The translations under genes and the position numbers were made by a program. A DNA stretch of 64,000 nt from Triops longicaudatus (taxonomy: Eukaryota; Arthropoda; Branchiopoda; Notostraca; Triopsidae). Shown in pieces: positions 41,301 to 51,699 of the stretch. The stretch covers positions 372,001 to 436,000 of the forward strand of contig JAGQDJ010000059.1 of NCBI GenBank assembly GCA_022885665.1, read 5' to 3'. The notes under the pieces are model-generated. The model was not told the origin of the DNA, made no database searches, and saw only the letters and a list, made by a program, of their open reading frames with translations. Position 1 is the stretch's first letter. Each line of letters begins with the position of its first letter.

Positions 41301-44300
41301 ATTTTCGTGGACTCGCTTGTTATTGGGTTGCGGCAACTGTTTATTGCGTTGGCGTAGCTTTCGTTTCCTTGTTGCTTTAATACACTTCCTGTCTGTCTTT
41401 GGTTACGCTTTTAAGATATGTGTCACATTTTTGGGTTAATTTTACAGCGATATGAGCTGCCTGTTTTTTAAATTTGCGTTGTGGAATGCGTTGAATTTTT
41501 TCTCTATTTTCTTGGGTTTGAAAATGCTTCGAAAAAAGCTTACGCTTTTAAGTGCCACTAGCAAAAAAAAAAATAATCATATTTTGACTTTTGTTTACGC
41601 GAATTGGGTTAATTTTCTGATATTTATCGGCGTCTTTTGCCTCATTTAAGAAAAATAGGATTTTTCTTTGAATTCCTGACATCATATGTCAATGTGCGCT
41701 GACCTCATCGGATGCACTTGCATTACAACAGTTCGACTACGTTCGACTGCAAGTTTAAAGTTACGGTGGAGGAAAGGCTCTTATGACTAATAACATGGGT
41801 AGCTTCGCGAAGACAATTTCTCCAATGAATTAAAATGGCTAAACTACAGCGACATTAAAGTTTTACAGAGTTCCGAAATTTGATGAATGCATATTCTTTT
41901 CTTTTCGTAGGTAAATTAAATTGAAATATTAAGCTTAAATTTCTGGAATATTTGACAGAGTCAAAAAATGGAAATAAGTCAATAAGGGTGTGCGCAGCAT
42001 TACCAATAGCAGGGACTGAATGGGTCGTTTCGGTGTCATTGTCTTCAAAGTTAAAATATAAGCCAAAAAGTTCAGACACCGATAACACCGAAACAACTCA
42101 ATTTAGGAATTTTGTGTCCAATTCTGTAGGAACGAAATATTTAATAGGAAACCGTGCGTTAGGCCATCTACTGCTCCTCAACTGTTCAACGTAACAAATT
42201 AGTTGACATAAGATTTAGTGATAAATACGCGTTCTTGTGGAAGGAAAAAGTTTGTCTTTTGACCCATTTTGTGGCAACAATAGATTGAAAATGTGGTAGT
42301 TTTTTGGCATTTTGTGGTAACTTCGAGTTTCTGTCACCGAAAGGAAACGGCATCAGTTAAAAGCTCTTTTTTCAGAGAAATAGTACATTGACAAGATTTT
42401 ATAAAACCTAAGTCAAATAAAACATAAATAACATTTGCAGTCCGCAGGAAACGCCAAAAAGGGCTGTGACGCATTTTTTTTTTTTTTTTGTAAGATTAAT
42501 GGACAGCCATTTTCGAAAGCTTCAATTTCTAGCGATTGATTAAACGTGTGAAAAATTTTATGCTTTCAATTTTTTTTTCATAAGGTCGTATTAAACTGTG
42601 GGATTACGTTTTGCGTGACTTTTCACGTTCTGAAAAATTTGTGCAGTTACATTGCTTTCCCATTTTGAACTTTGTACGTTTTAACTATTTTTAGATTTTT
42701 ATCAAGTTTCATATTCTTTTTCGGAAGCAAGGGAAAATAATGTGTACGTGTAGGACACAAGCGAACCAAACTTTGCAAATTGGCTAGCGTGATATTTTGA
42801 CAGCGGGGTAGTCACATGTTTAATGGCTGTTGTCACGCAAGCTGAGATGTTATTTGTTGTTCCAGCTGGATGCACATTCTTGGCTAGTTGCCTGTGCAAA
42901 AAGTTTGTTGGTCAACATCGTCACATGTGTGGACAAGCTAATTCAGCGCGAGTTAAGCTAAAAGTGGTGTGATGCTGGAATGTTTCGCTTTATTTAGCAA
43001 TCTGGGTTCCCCTTAAGAGGGCAAAAGGGGGTAGAAGAGGTGAAAGTGAGGTTGCTGTTGGGTTGTGAACATTTCGTTTCCTAAGAAGATTTGTACTTTA
43101 ACAACGTTGATTGAACGACAAGTCCTTGACCTTTTTGTGTGTTGGCCTGTAGCTGAAGGTGCATTGTTGGGAATAGGGTAAGGCAAAGTATAGTCAAGAG
43201 AGTTAGTAGTGAATGTGAAACCGTTCGCTGCTGGTTTAGTTAGTGATAGGTGGTAGTGAAATTAGCTAATATTGTCACTTGGAGTGCAAAAAAAAATTGT
43301 TGCCAGCAATGACGGCAGATATGCTGTTTCCTATCGAGATTCCGGAAGCTGTAAGCGAATTTTTAAAGTTTTGTTTTAATGTATTGAAATCTTGAAGCTT
43401 ATGTAAATATTTGCTAGTTTTAATAGTTTTACCGCGTAATGTAGCTAAGGTAACCTTTTACTAATATTTTTAGTCGGTAATTAATTGCAATGTGAAGTGG
43501 ACTGAGTTTTGGACTCAACCAAACGTTTTATTTCAAGAAATGTAATTGCCATTCGTTTCTTTGTTGTTATATTTTTTGTGTTCTTCTGTTTGTTTATTTT
43601 CGTTCGTTATTCCTGCAGACGTAAGTGTTTTATTTGAATTTTAGTCTTATTTACTTATTTTTTCACGGTGATGACGAGTCAAATAAGATTTTTGTACAAG
43701 CAGGTATTGTTGCAAATGTTCTTTGTTGCATTTATTTAGGTGGAGCTTAGTTTATGGTTAGGCTAAGTTAGGTTTAAGAGTTTAACACCAAGTTTTCGTA
43801 GACGATGCGTGTTCAATTGTCAGTTGAAACGCAGTCGAGGTTTGTTTAACTTGTGTCAGCTTATTTGAAGCTATGTTTCCACTGCCATCTCAACACGTGT
43901 TAACGCATTCTTGCGACACCTACAGTTGCAAGCACAGTATAAATTATCTAACTATACATTTGCGAGCGAAATTGGGGCCATAATCTGCAGTATTTTGCTT
44001 CGTAACACGTGTTATGATGGCAATGAAAACGCAGCCGAAGTTACCTTAGGTTAGATTGTGTTGCATTAGTTTAGGTTCCTTTGTTTTGTTAACTCTCAGA
44101 TTAGCTAGTTAATTTCTTATTTTAGGAAATTTATCATGTTAAGTCATGAATGTCAAAGTTAAGTCAGGTTAAAAGTTAAATTTGCTATGTGAAGTTAGCT
44201 CACTTTATTTTGTTGGGTTGTTTTTTCTAGTTAAGGTAAGTCGTGTTAGATTAGGTCAGGTGGTGTAGCGGTCGATTACCTTAGATCGTGTTAGCTTTTT

Positions 44301-44466
44301 AAGTGGGCATATTTTACGTAAGGTATGGTTAAGTTAGCCTATGTTAGGTTAAGGTACATTAGTATATGCTACTTCAGTTAGGTTGGTTTGTATTAATTGC
44401 GCTATGTTAACCTGCGATACCAAGCATTTGCTCCTTGTTTTACCTTTCTCATTACGTATTTTTTTC

Positions 44467-44556
<90 letters not shown>

Positions 44557-47300
44557 CACTTATTGTCTTGGGTTACAATTGTAGTTTAATTAGTGCTTGT
44601 TTTCTCTATTTTGCAGGTTTCAACTTCCGTGGGACTGCAGTCTTCACCTTTGTCTTCAATCGATGGTGACCCTTTAGGTGACGGGGTGACGACAGCTTCT
44701 CCTTCGGTGGCAATCCCGTCGTCTCACGGCTTAGAAGATCATTTGCACCTATCACAGCACTCGCCACCTACTGACAACACGGGAATGGACAACGCCAGCC
44801 CGAACACGAACGGTTCTTGGAACGAGCAACACATCTTGAACGGCTTCAGCGGTACCAGCCACCTAGAACCCAACGGTGGGCGTATGCCTGGCGGCCGTAA
44901 AGAGAAGCTGTCTTCAAAAGACGAGTCAAACTTGCCCACAGATCTCAGCGACACCACCGACGAAGAATCGGAAGACCATGGTAACGTGATAAATCGGTGT
45001 TTTATACCTAAAAACGAGAAGTTTAAAAAATTAAAAAGAATGGGAAATTTTGTCCTTCCTAGCAAACGAACCACCAGTACAGTGCCCCGAGGCTCATGAC
45101 GGCCGAGAACTTTTCAATTTCATCGTTCCTTTCAGCGTGGACCAAGTCTTTAACATGTATTTCACGAATAACAGCTTCTACCACGAATTTCAAGCCAACC
45201 GGAAGACGACCGACGTGGTGGTGGCGCCCTGGCAGCCAGCGAACGACACGGGCGAGAAGAAGCGGCAGTTGACATACACTGTGAACCTCAGCGGCAGCTT
45301 GGCCGTGAAAACCTGTCGTGGCACGGAAATTCAAGTAAGTCTTTAAATCTATGTTTGTTTAGATTTGTTAATGTCTAGATTTTTCTAAATCTATGCCAAA
45401 TCCGTGTTTGGCATCGAAGTCATAGACTCCTTCCATAGCGTCTGAAGCTTTTAGTCGACTACCCAACTACTCTGTATAAAGTGTTTCTTACCCAATATGA
45501 GTAATCTTCGTTACCGTTAAGGGTGTAATTTTGAACGTGTGGGATAATAACATTTAAATACTGGGGATCGGATAAAGATTTAGTTACGAACGAACAGTTC
45601 TATGTGTAGGAAACACGTTATACAAGTTTTGAAGAAGTTCCGAGTTTGTCTAGTCAATGTAGGGATAGTTTCGGCAATTTGTTGTGTCAGAACAATTTTA
45701 TCACGAAAGTCGAAGATGATCATACGTCACAAATTCGACGTGGTTCTTCAAAACAGGACATTTTGTTGGAAACCGCAGGACTTGTACTACTTCTAAAATA
45801 CACAACGCAAAACGGTCAGTCGAGGTTTCTTCAGATTCAGCGGTGAATGCCCTTTCTTATGACAAACGCAAGTTTTTGGCCGGCACATTTCGTAGCAATA
45901 GGAAGTTGAAAACAAGAGATTTTTTTAATTTTTCGTGTGACACAGTATTTTTTTCGCATTTTACACTGTCTAAAGGTAACTATGATTGAAGTTCTATTTT
46001 TTCCCAGGAAGAGTTGTCCAGCTTTTCTGTCACCTGAAGTAGAACAGTCGCAACCTTCAACCCGTAGGGCAAATTCGATGCTCAGATTTACCCAGCGAAC
46101 TTTGAACCCTTTTCACATGTTATAGCTTAAGGGTTTTTGGAGTAGAGCTCGTGGTTAGGAAAGTCGAGATTCGTGGTGAAAAACCTGGCTGAGAATTCAG
46201 AAAGCCCTCAAACTGTTTACTTAATAACAATGTGAAGAATAGATGTAACACGTACAAGACGAGACAAGACCATGTAAGAAGGGGAAATTTGAGCTGAGTA
46301 TTCGAAACTTGCAAAATTGTGAGCCTTTACGATAGTTACTGAAGCGTAGAGTCTTTTAAGTCCTGAACAGTTGTCCTCTTAAACGTTGAAAACACGTGAA
46401 GTCTTGAGGTAATTTAAAGCCAGACTTTCCTTCAGTTACCCATAAATCGCTCATTATGAAATTAAAGTTCGTAGTAAAAGTTCAGTATTAGAGACTCCCT
46501 ACGTTATTGAAACACCGTTTACATTTTTAAAAGATTTAACGATTGAAAACTGAAGCTATTGATTTCAAAATCCCTGACAAAATTTATATCGTTAAAAAAT
46601 TACGTTGTCCAGCTTCGTTAAATCTAAACCTTTATAAGGACCTAAATTGTTCAGAAGTTAAATAACAAAATTCGGTAGTAATCTACTAAATATAATATAA
46701 AGTATAAAAAAACTATTTGCTTTTTGTAGACATTGTCGGCGTGTAGTCGACCTGGGCAGATTTATGCCGTCAGCGCAGAAGTGACCAATGCTGGTATTCC
46801 GTACGCCGATACGTTTGCCGCCATGTTGCATTACTGTGTTTTGCGCGTTGGGCCCAAAGAATCGCGGTTGGTGTTGTGGGCAAACATTAAGTACAAAAAA
46901 TCAGTCTGGGGATTAGTCAAAAGTAATACTTGCTTTGAAAATTTAATTTGAAAAAATAAGCAAATAGAAAAAAGAATTTTCAAAAATAAAAGAAATTATG
47001 AACAGAATTAAGCTAATGCTTTTTTTTATTTCAGCATTTATTGAGAAGAATACATACAGTGGTTTGGAGGAATTTGCTGACCAATTGAAACGCGCCTTTT
47101 TGAACGTAGTGCCGACGCACCATGAAGAGATGCGAAGTAGTACATCGCGGCCGGAACGTGAAGTTAGCATAAAATTGCGTCACACAAGGCCACAAGCTGC
47201 TAGACGAAGAAGACCGAACGCTTTGTGCAAACTGGACACCAACGAACCAAGTACGGTGACAGCTGGAGTACCGGTCGAAGGGTCCGCCAAGGGCGTCGGT

Positions 47301-47345
<45 letters not shown>

Positions 47346-48983
47346 ATACTTCTTTGTAGGTTTCCCTAAACGTTTCGCATATTTTTTTCGAAGTTTTCTT
47401 TGAAGTTTTCTACCATTAACTTTGCCCCACTTGTAAATACGTTTTGTTAATATCCTACTTTTTAAAAGATATGTTCATATTTTTACGTAGTTTGGTGGGG
47501 GTTTAGTATGTATACGTATTATATAAGCTTTCATTTTGTATGTTTCAGTCACTTTTCTCCATATTTTTTATTATTTTTTCAGTTATTTTTCAGTCATTTC
47601 CAATATTTCAATTATTAGTTATTTTTTTATTTAGTGTATTCTTTTATCTTAAGTGTTCGGCAAATGTTAATATTTTTTCCCAATTTTCGTGTTTTCCTTG
47701 ATTTTGTTCCGGATTTTTTATAATGTGTTTATGAGGTTGCATGTTATTGTTCGTCAGTGTTAATGTTTTTGTTTTATTTTTTCATTTCTAGCGTTGGTTA
47801 ACTACACGCAGCAAACCGACACCTTCCGACCTGCCGGTACTTTGAGCGACAAGGCTGTTAAAGGCGTCTTGGCCACCCTGGCGGTGCTTCTGGTAATTAA
47901 TGGGTTGCTGTTTTGGCGGTTGTGGACATTAGAGAGCTTTGCGCAAGAAACCATGTCCCCTGGGGCGTCGTTAAGGATACCAGAAGTGGTTCTCAAAGCG
48001 AAACCGCATACGGCAGAAGACTGGATGGCGGTTTTACGTCACCAGGAAGCGTTACACAAAGTAGAATTAGAGAAATGGCGGCAAGTACTGGCTGCAGCGA
48101 CTGGACTCTTAAGACAGGTCATTGAAAATGTTTATTATTTTATTTTATTTATTTATTTATTGCAAATTTCTGAGGTATGAAGTTGTCGTTTTGTAGTTTT
48201 TCATGTCTTATTAAAGTAGGTAGTCATGTTAGGGCCAGAACGGCTTATATGTGTTGGGTTACGTTGGTTAGGTTAGGTGAAAGTACCTTGTGTCGTACTT
48301 GATGTTATGTCAGGTTAAAGTATGTTAAGTTGGGTCAGTTAGGTTAGTTTAAATTCTATTAGTTGGTGAGTTACGTTAAATTTTATGTTTTTAGTATCTT
48401 TTTGTATTCATCGTTTCGTTACTAATATTAATTGTGCGAGTTATTCATCATGCACCTTAAGTAATAATTTGCGTATTTTGTAGTGCTTTTAGTTAAATTT
48501 TCTGTGCCAGTAAACTGGATCTTTTTTTCCTTGGTTATTTCACATTTCTCGGTCGTATTTACTTTTGTGTAGAATTTTTATTTCGTCTTTGTTAGTCTTT
48601 TGACATTTATTATTTTCTAGTTTTCACGCTCTTTATTATTTTTAACTAGGTGTACTGTTAGAATCGTATTATAACCAGTTCCATCGTTGGCGTAGATTTC
48701 TTTTAGTTTTTTATTTTTATTTACTGTTTTGTTGTTTTTTCGTATTTAGACGGAAGATTCGCTGGCGACACTCAAGCAAGACGTGGACGTGGATAAAGCG
48801 TCTTCGGTTATTCAACGGTTGAAGAATTTAGTGATAATAGATGGCGTGGAGGAGGTAACAAATCCGTTAGGAACGCGAGAAGAGATTACTGGAGCGAGTA
48901 CGAGGCCCAGAGAAGACGGAGAAGATGTAATGGGACAAAAACCACTAAGCCAGATGGCAGCACCAGCAGGGGTAGATTTATGA
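26374..48983 (+). CDS. GRAMD1: GRAMD1/Aster ER sterol-transfer protein (GRAM-VASt-TM)
   Basis: Fifteen exons in consistent phase: 26374-26501, 32231-32322, 32779-32967, 34530-34761, 35337-35526, 36141-36378, 36665-36768, 36963-37139, 38383-38574, 44617-44980, 45063-45334, 46730-46922, 47035-47298, 47792-48117 and 48750-48983; 1064 aa. The N-terminal 320 residues are Ser/Pro-rich. The GRAM domain is about 338-450 (WYNALNPTYKSRMEDFKRIF; TKEKTALVIPNAIQL; FFTSFGARDKTY). The VASt/ASTER domain is about 648-815 (VPFSVDQVFNMYFTNNSFY). A membrane span lies at about 902-922, followed by a Glu-rich tail. In the family, GRAM binds phosphatidylserine and cholesterol at the plasma membrane, the span anchors the protein in the ER, and VASt carries sterol between them. 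The product is larger than vertebrate GRAMD1 (about 660-740 aa), mainly through the N-terminal extension. Exon 14 uses a weak donor, GTCATT. Confidence 0.94.
28865..29870. repeat. Degenerate TTAGG-like tract, Aster intron 1
   Basis: About 1 kb of ggttagg / cctaacc / ttaagtta words in both orientations, inside the 5.7-kb first intron. Opposite-orientation words within the tract could pair locally in RNA. No terminal repeats or target duplications are visible. Confidence 0.75.
31647..31660. promoter_or_regulatory. Perfect 14-bp CRE palindrome in intron 1
   Basis: TTGTGACGTCACAA, a full CREB/ATF-type site (TGACGTCA) in an extended perfect palindrome, about 580 bp upstream of Aster exon 2. It could be an intronic enhancer or mark an unannotated promoter. 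Confidence 0.45.
33225..34290. repeat. Degenerate CCTAA-type tract, Aster intron 3
   Basis: About 1 kb dominated by the cctaacc/aacttaacc orientation on the plus strand, interrupted by AT-rich DNA. It has the same composition as the other tracts but mostly one orientation. Confidence 0.75.
39590..40428 (+). promoter_or_regulatory. Probable internal promoter in Aster intron 9
   Basis: A GC-rich island inside an AT-rich intron. It holds C-rich boxes (CTCCGCCTCCTGCCC), a CRE-like TGACGTCA at 39659-39666 and a long leader without splice acceptors, running to an ATG at 40429. The composition resembles the main Aster promoter at 26.1-26.4 kb. It would drive a short transcript starting with the exon at 40429-40602. 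Confidence 0.45.
40429..40602 (+). CDS. Candidate alternative first exon of Aster (acidic)
   Basis: The ATG at 40429 has A at -3. It opens 58 codons: MTLDEVVDSFSSFKDFGENV, a poly-Glu run of eleven or so residues, then GVVVVVTEQRE, ending at a good donor GAG|GTGAGC in phase 0. Aster exon 10 (44617) begins in phase 0, so the two join without a frame change. The product would lack the Ser-rich N-terminus and the GRAM domain but keep VASt, membrane span and tail (about 608 aa). Reading on without splicing gives a 106-codon ORF, which is the alternative explanation. Recognition rests on phase, donor quality and the island upstream; there is no homology to support it. Confidence 0.45.
40865..41290 (+). 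repeat. Diverged repeats of a GTGTGAACAGGCTTTA-like motif
   Basis: Related phrases recur in one orientation: tagtgtaaaccaggttt (about 40918), tagtgtgaacaggcttta (about 41028), ttgtgcgaagcggcctta (about 41083), tgtgtgaacaaagcgccttt (about 41141) and ttgtgtgaataagcttta (about 41256). Spacings are near 55 bp or twice that. This looks like an old tandem or nested element with a unit of about 55 bp. Confidence 0.5.
43309..43350 (+). CDS. Second candidate alternative first exon of Aster
   Basis: The ATG in CAGCAATGACG opens 14 codons (MTADMLFPIEIPEA) and meets a donor GCT|GTAAGC in phase 0, compatible with exon 10 at 44617. The upstream DNA (about 42900-43260) is G-rich relative to its surroundings. 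As with the exon at 40429, the isoform would be a GRAM-less Aster protein, here about 564 aa. A 14-codon exon can arise by chance, so this rests on start context, donor and phase only. Confidence 0.38.
43738..44375. repeat. Degenerate GGTTAG-type tract, Aster intron 9
   Basis: Words ggttagg/ttaggtta mostly in the plus orientation, surrounding an inverted-repeat element at 43866-44040. Its orientation is opposite to the tract in intron 3. Confidence 0.7.
43866..44040. mobile_element. Inverted-repeat element, copy A of the GTTTCCACTG family
   Basis: The left arm (about 43868-43904) reads GCTATGTTTCCACTGCCATC then tCAACACGTGTTAA. The right arm (44002-44036) is its inverted counterpart, TAACACGTGTTATGATGGCA then ATGAAAACGCAGCC. 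The arms are about 36 bp and roughly 80% matched, each with a CACGTG palindrome inside. No transposase is present, so it would be non-autonomous. Target duplication is not clear. Confidence 0.6.
44471..44556 (+). repeat. (ATT)n microsatellite before exon 10
   Basis: About 28 perfect ATT units ending 60 bp before the exon-10 acceptor of the Aster gene, in the zone where branch point and polypyrimidine tract lie. Likely polymorphic in length. Confidence 0.95.
47303..47340 (+). repeat. T38 run just after the exon-13 donor
   Basis: A homopolymer of 38 T starting four bases after the GT of exon 13 (donor gtaa followed by T). U-rich sequence directly downstream of a 5' splice site is the type of site bound by TIA-1-like splicing factors; any effect here is inference. 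Confidence 0.9.
48225..48375. repeat. Short GGTTAG-type tract, Aster intron 14
   Basis: A small cluster of ggttaggt/ttaggtta words in the plus orientation within the last intron. Confidence 0.6.
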
Positions 48984-50698
48984 AAGAAGAAGAGAGATTT
49001 AGAACAGATTATACTTGAATGAGTGCTATTTTTGCTGTTGACTACAGGAATGAGCGAAAAGAAAATGTTTCGTTCTGGGTAACATCGTGATATGTAAAGT
49101 ATAAAAGTCATAGAACTGCTTAAACGAGATGAAACAAAGTAGATGATACAGAAAAAGAGATAAATAAATGTCAAAGTGTAGATTGTGATACTAAATGATG
49201 ATAGTGTGTAGTTATGGAGTGTTTTTTTTTTCTTAAAAAAGAGCAAATGAATTACGAAAAGTTCACATTATGCATGGCGAATTGAAAAACATTCCTAGTC
49301 TTTGCTGGCGAAAACATATTGTTTCACTTTTGGCTTTTTTTATTTTCCTCCCCTTTCGAGTAACCTTAAATGTTTTTGTACTACAGTTCCACACGTTACG
49401 AAAAACTTCATTGATCGCCAAAATAGCCTGAATAAAAGTTGAAGATTATGTGAGAAAGTGAGCGATGCTGTTACATCATGCATTTCTTGTTACGAAAGTT
49501 ATGAAAATAAAAATAATTAAAACCTAAATACATAGTTGGTCTTAGTGAGAGGACATTTCGAATAATAATTGCCGCTGGTCAGGTATGGGTTACGTGAAAG
49601 CATAGCCAAGTCTAATTGCAAATAACTAATTTTTTTACCTGGGTTGTATGCCGAGTCCGAGTCGGTTCTTGTCCAAGTCGAGTCTTTTGCTAGCCCTGTA
49701 AGAAAATAACGTGCTATGTATCTGAAGTACTGTGGCGTGGTAACCGTCTGGCGTTCGAAAACGCGCCTTCACGATTGTTCAGTTTTTCAGTTCAAAGTTC
49801 AGCTTTCCTTCGCGCAATACTATTTATTGACAAGAAAAATGCTTGCATGTTGCCGTATTGGTTGTTATTGTAACTGCAAATTTACGTTACATGTGCAGTG
49901 TAGCGCGAAACATTTGATAGGCAAATTTTCTTATGGGAAACCACGTTACTTTTCACGCAACGGGTACCTGGTTAAAGCAAATGAGCAAATGAAACGTCTG
50001 ATTTCGCTACCATTCTTAAAAGAAAACGGGTGGTACACTTTTGCCTGTTGCGTTCACTACGAATAAGTAAATTGAAAAAAATATGTGCGAGCTCATCGAA
50101 TGCTAATGAAAAATATGTGAAAAGCTCACACACGGTTAGTTCCGTAGTTATTTTACAAGAGGCCTACAAATTCCAGGATACCTACCCGTCGAAACCAAAG
50201 TAACAGCCGGTTTTTCAACTATGGGAAACGAGTCGCGAAAAACGACAACACAGCAAGACGTAGCTCGCTTTGGAGTTCAGAACTGTCGGCTGTTCGGAAA
50301 TCCAGCACAGACAGAAAGAAAACGGCTGTCAGGGGAGGACTGGCTCCAATTTTTTTCTTTTTATTGATGATTCCCACAGTGAATTTATATGAAAAGCGAA
50401 ACATAAGCTAGCTACTTAGGAAAAATTGAGAGAATATGTTCATAAGAATATTATGGAGTAGAGGGTGAACGGTGCAGTTCAGACATTTTTTAGTTTTAAT
50501 TTTTCATTTACTAAACTAGTCTTTTATAAAGTGCGCAAAAGAAAAAGCTAAAATATAGCGCGGCTAATTTTAAAGCGGTAAATAGTGGCTAAACAGGCCA
50601 CTGTATACATTTTCCTAATACACAAGTTAAATGGCCTAACGCCGTGAACGATTTCGCTAAGACCGTAGGATATTTTTATAATCTTTCTTCGCAGTTAA
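48984..50698. other. Aster 3'UTR and intergenic DNA
   Basis: 3'UTR up to about 49.2 or 49.5 kb, then AT-rich spacer. One plus-strand ORF (ATG 49716, 116 codons to 50066) contains a Cys-rich stretch MLACCRIGCYCNCKF. It resembles no family I know and is not called. Confidence 0.4.
49163..49168 (+). terminator. Candidate poly(A) signal of Aster
   Basis: AATAAA 180 bases after the stop codon at 48981-48983. Another AATAAA lies near 49432, so alternative 3' ends are possible. Confidence 0.5.
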
Positions 50699-50706
50699 GT
50701 TAAAGA

Positions 50707-50879
50707 CAGAGGCGTCGTGCCATATGGGGCCGGGGGGGCCCGGGCCCCCCAAAAATTTTTGCCATCCTGAAAAAAAGGTATAATTTAAAACTCATTTATA
50801 ACTCTTCAACTCTTTTATTAAGAGAAATGCAAAATCGGCCCCCCCCCCAAAAAAAAAAAATAAGTGCACGACGCCACTG
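50707..50879. mobile_element. hAT-type MITE, 173 bp, with 8-bp target duplication
   Basis: The ends are CAGAGGCGTCGTGC (50707-50720) and GCACGACGCCACTG (50866-50879), inverted repeats with one mismatch in 14. The element is flanked by an exact 8-bp direct repeat GTTAAAGA (50699-50706 and 50880-50887). CAGNG termini plus 8-bp duplications are diagnostic of the hAT superfamily. The inside holds a palindromic G7/C-rich block (GGGGGGGCCCGGGCCCCCC) near the left end and a C10-A12 tract near the right. There is no coding capacity, so it would depend on a transposase elsewhere. The perfect duplication implies a fairly recent insertion. Confidence 0.92.
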
Positions 50880-51126
50880 GTTAAAGAATACCATTTCTCG
50901 CCGGTGAGATATGGCAAAAAATACTTTTTTCTCATTCCTTAAAAAGGTCAGGAAACTTGCGAATTCCTTGAAATAACTTATAATGATTTATAAAAATTCT
51001 CGACGGTTAACGGTGAGAAACCGTATCCAAAACATTAGTGTAAAGAAAGATTTAAAAATACGAGACGGTTTTTGCGGAATCATTTGCGACCGATTTACCA
51101 TCTTGCGAAGTTTTTAAATTCATTTT

Positions 51127-51411
51127 TTAAATTTCCAAAATAGTCGATTCGCCCACTTTTTCCATCAGTTCGCCAAACGTTGAAGAATTGAAGATAGGGT
51201 TGGGCATCCCTGCTCTAATGCCTAATGAGAGAGATACTAGGAAAATAGTTACAAGTGCCAATACAGGAGCGTCGGAATGTTTAAACGTGTGACGTGCGAC
51301 ACACGCCCATGAGAAAAAGCATGGGCGTCTGTCGCGCGTGTCAACACGCCGACAGCCCGCTGTAAAGCCACGTAAGACTCCTTGACGGCTGAGTTTCACT
51401 AATGGTTGCAT
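51127..51411 (-). CDS. Candidate 94-aa membrane protein, unrecognised
   Basis: A minus-strand ORF with a real ATG at 51411 and a TAA stop. It reads a basic N-terminal part (MQPLVKLSRQGVLRGF), then a hydrophobic segment LALVTIFLVSLSLGIRAGM (about residues 51-69), then a polar tail STFGELMEKVGESTILEI. The coding stretch and the DNA just upstream are GC-richer than the surroundings. It could be a small single-pass membrane or mitochondrial protein, a first exon, or chance. I do not recognise a family. Confidence 0.3.
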   Translation of the reverse strand: MQPLVKLSRQGVLRGFTAGCRRVDTRDRRPCFFSWACVARHTFKHSDAPVLALVTIFLVSLSLGIRAGMPNPIFNSSTFGELMEKVGESTILEI

Positions 51412-51699
51412 TCTGGCTACTCAAATAATCGCAAAGAAATAAGTGCAAGTGGCTTATTAAAAGACATCGAGCAATGACACGAACAATCACGCTCGTCGCT
51501 CGCGAAACATTCGAGCGAGCTCGTTTTAGCTCTGCAAACAAACCAAGCCAAACACATTTTCCCGTTTTTTCCGGCTAGTTTCTTCGGCGAAATGAAAACA
51601 ATTTATTTCAAAAAATCATGTAAGATCGAAAAACGAACACGTTCTTTTTCTTACTTGCATGGTCGCATGTGTGAGTTTTAATTTTCAAATAATCGTTCA

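Noticed and set aside
44383..44669. Poly-Tyr / poly-Leu frames
   Set aside because: They arise from the ATT microsatellite upstream of Aster exon 10.
45059..45334. Long minus-strand frame opposite Aster exon 11
   Set aside because: It is the antisense shadow of the VASt-coding exon; the plus strand matches the family.
49716..50066. 116-codon ATG ORF with a Cys-rich stretch
   Set aside because: No homology, no codon or composition contrast with its surroundings and no partner signals; left as possible chance.
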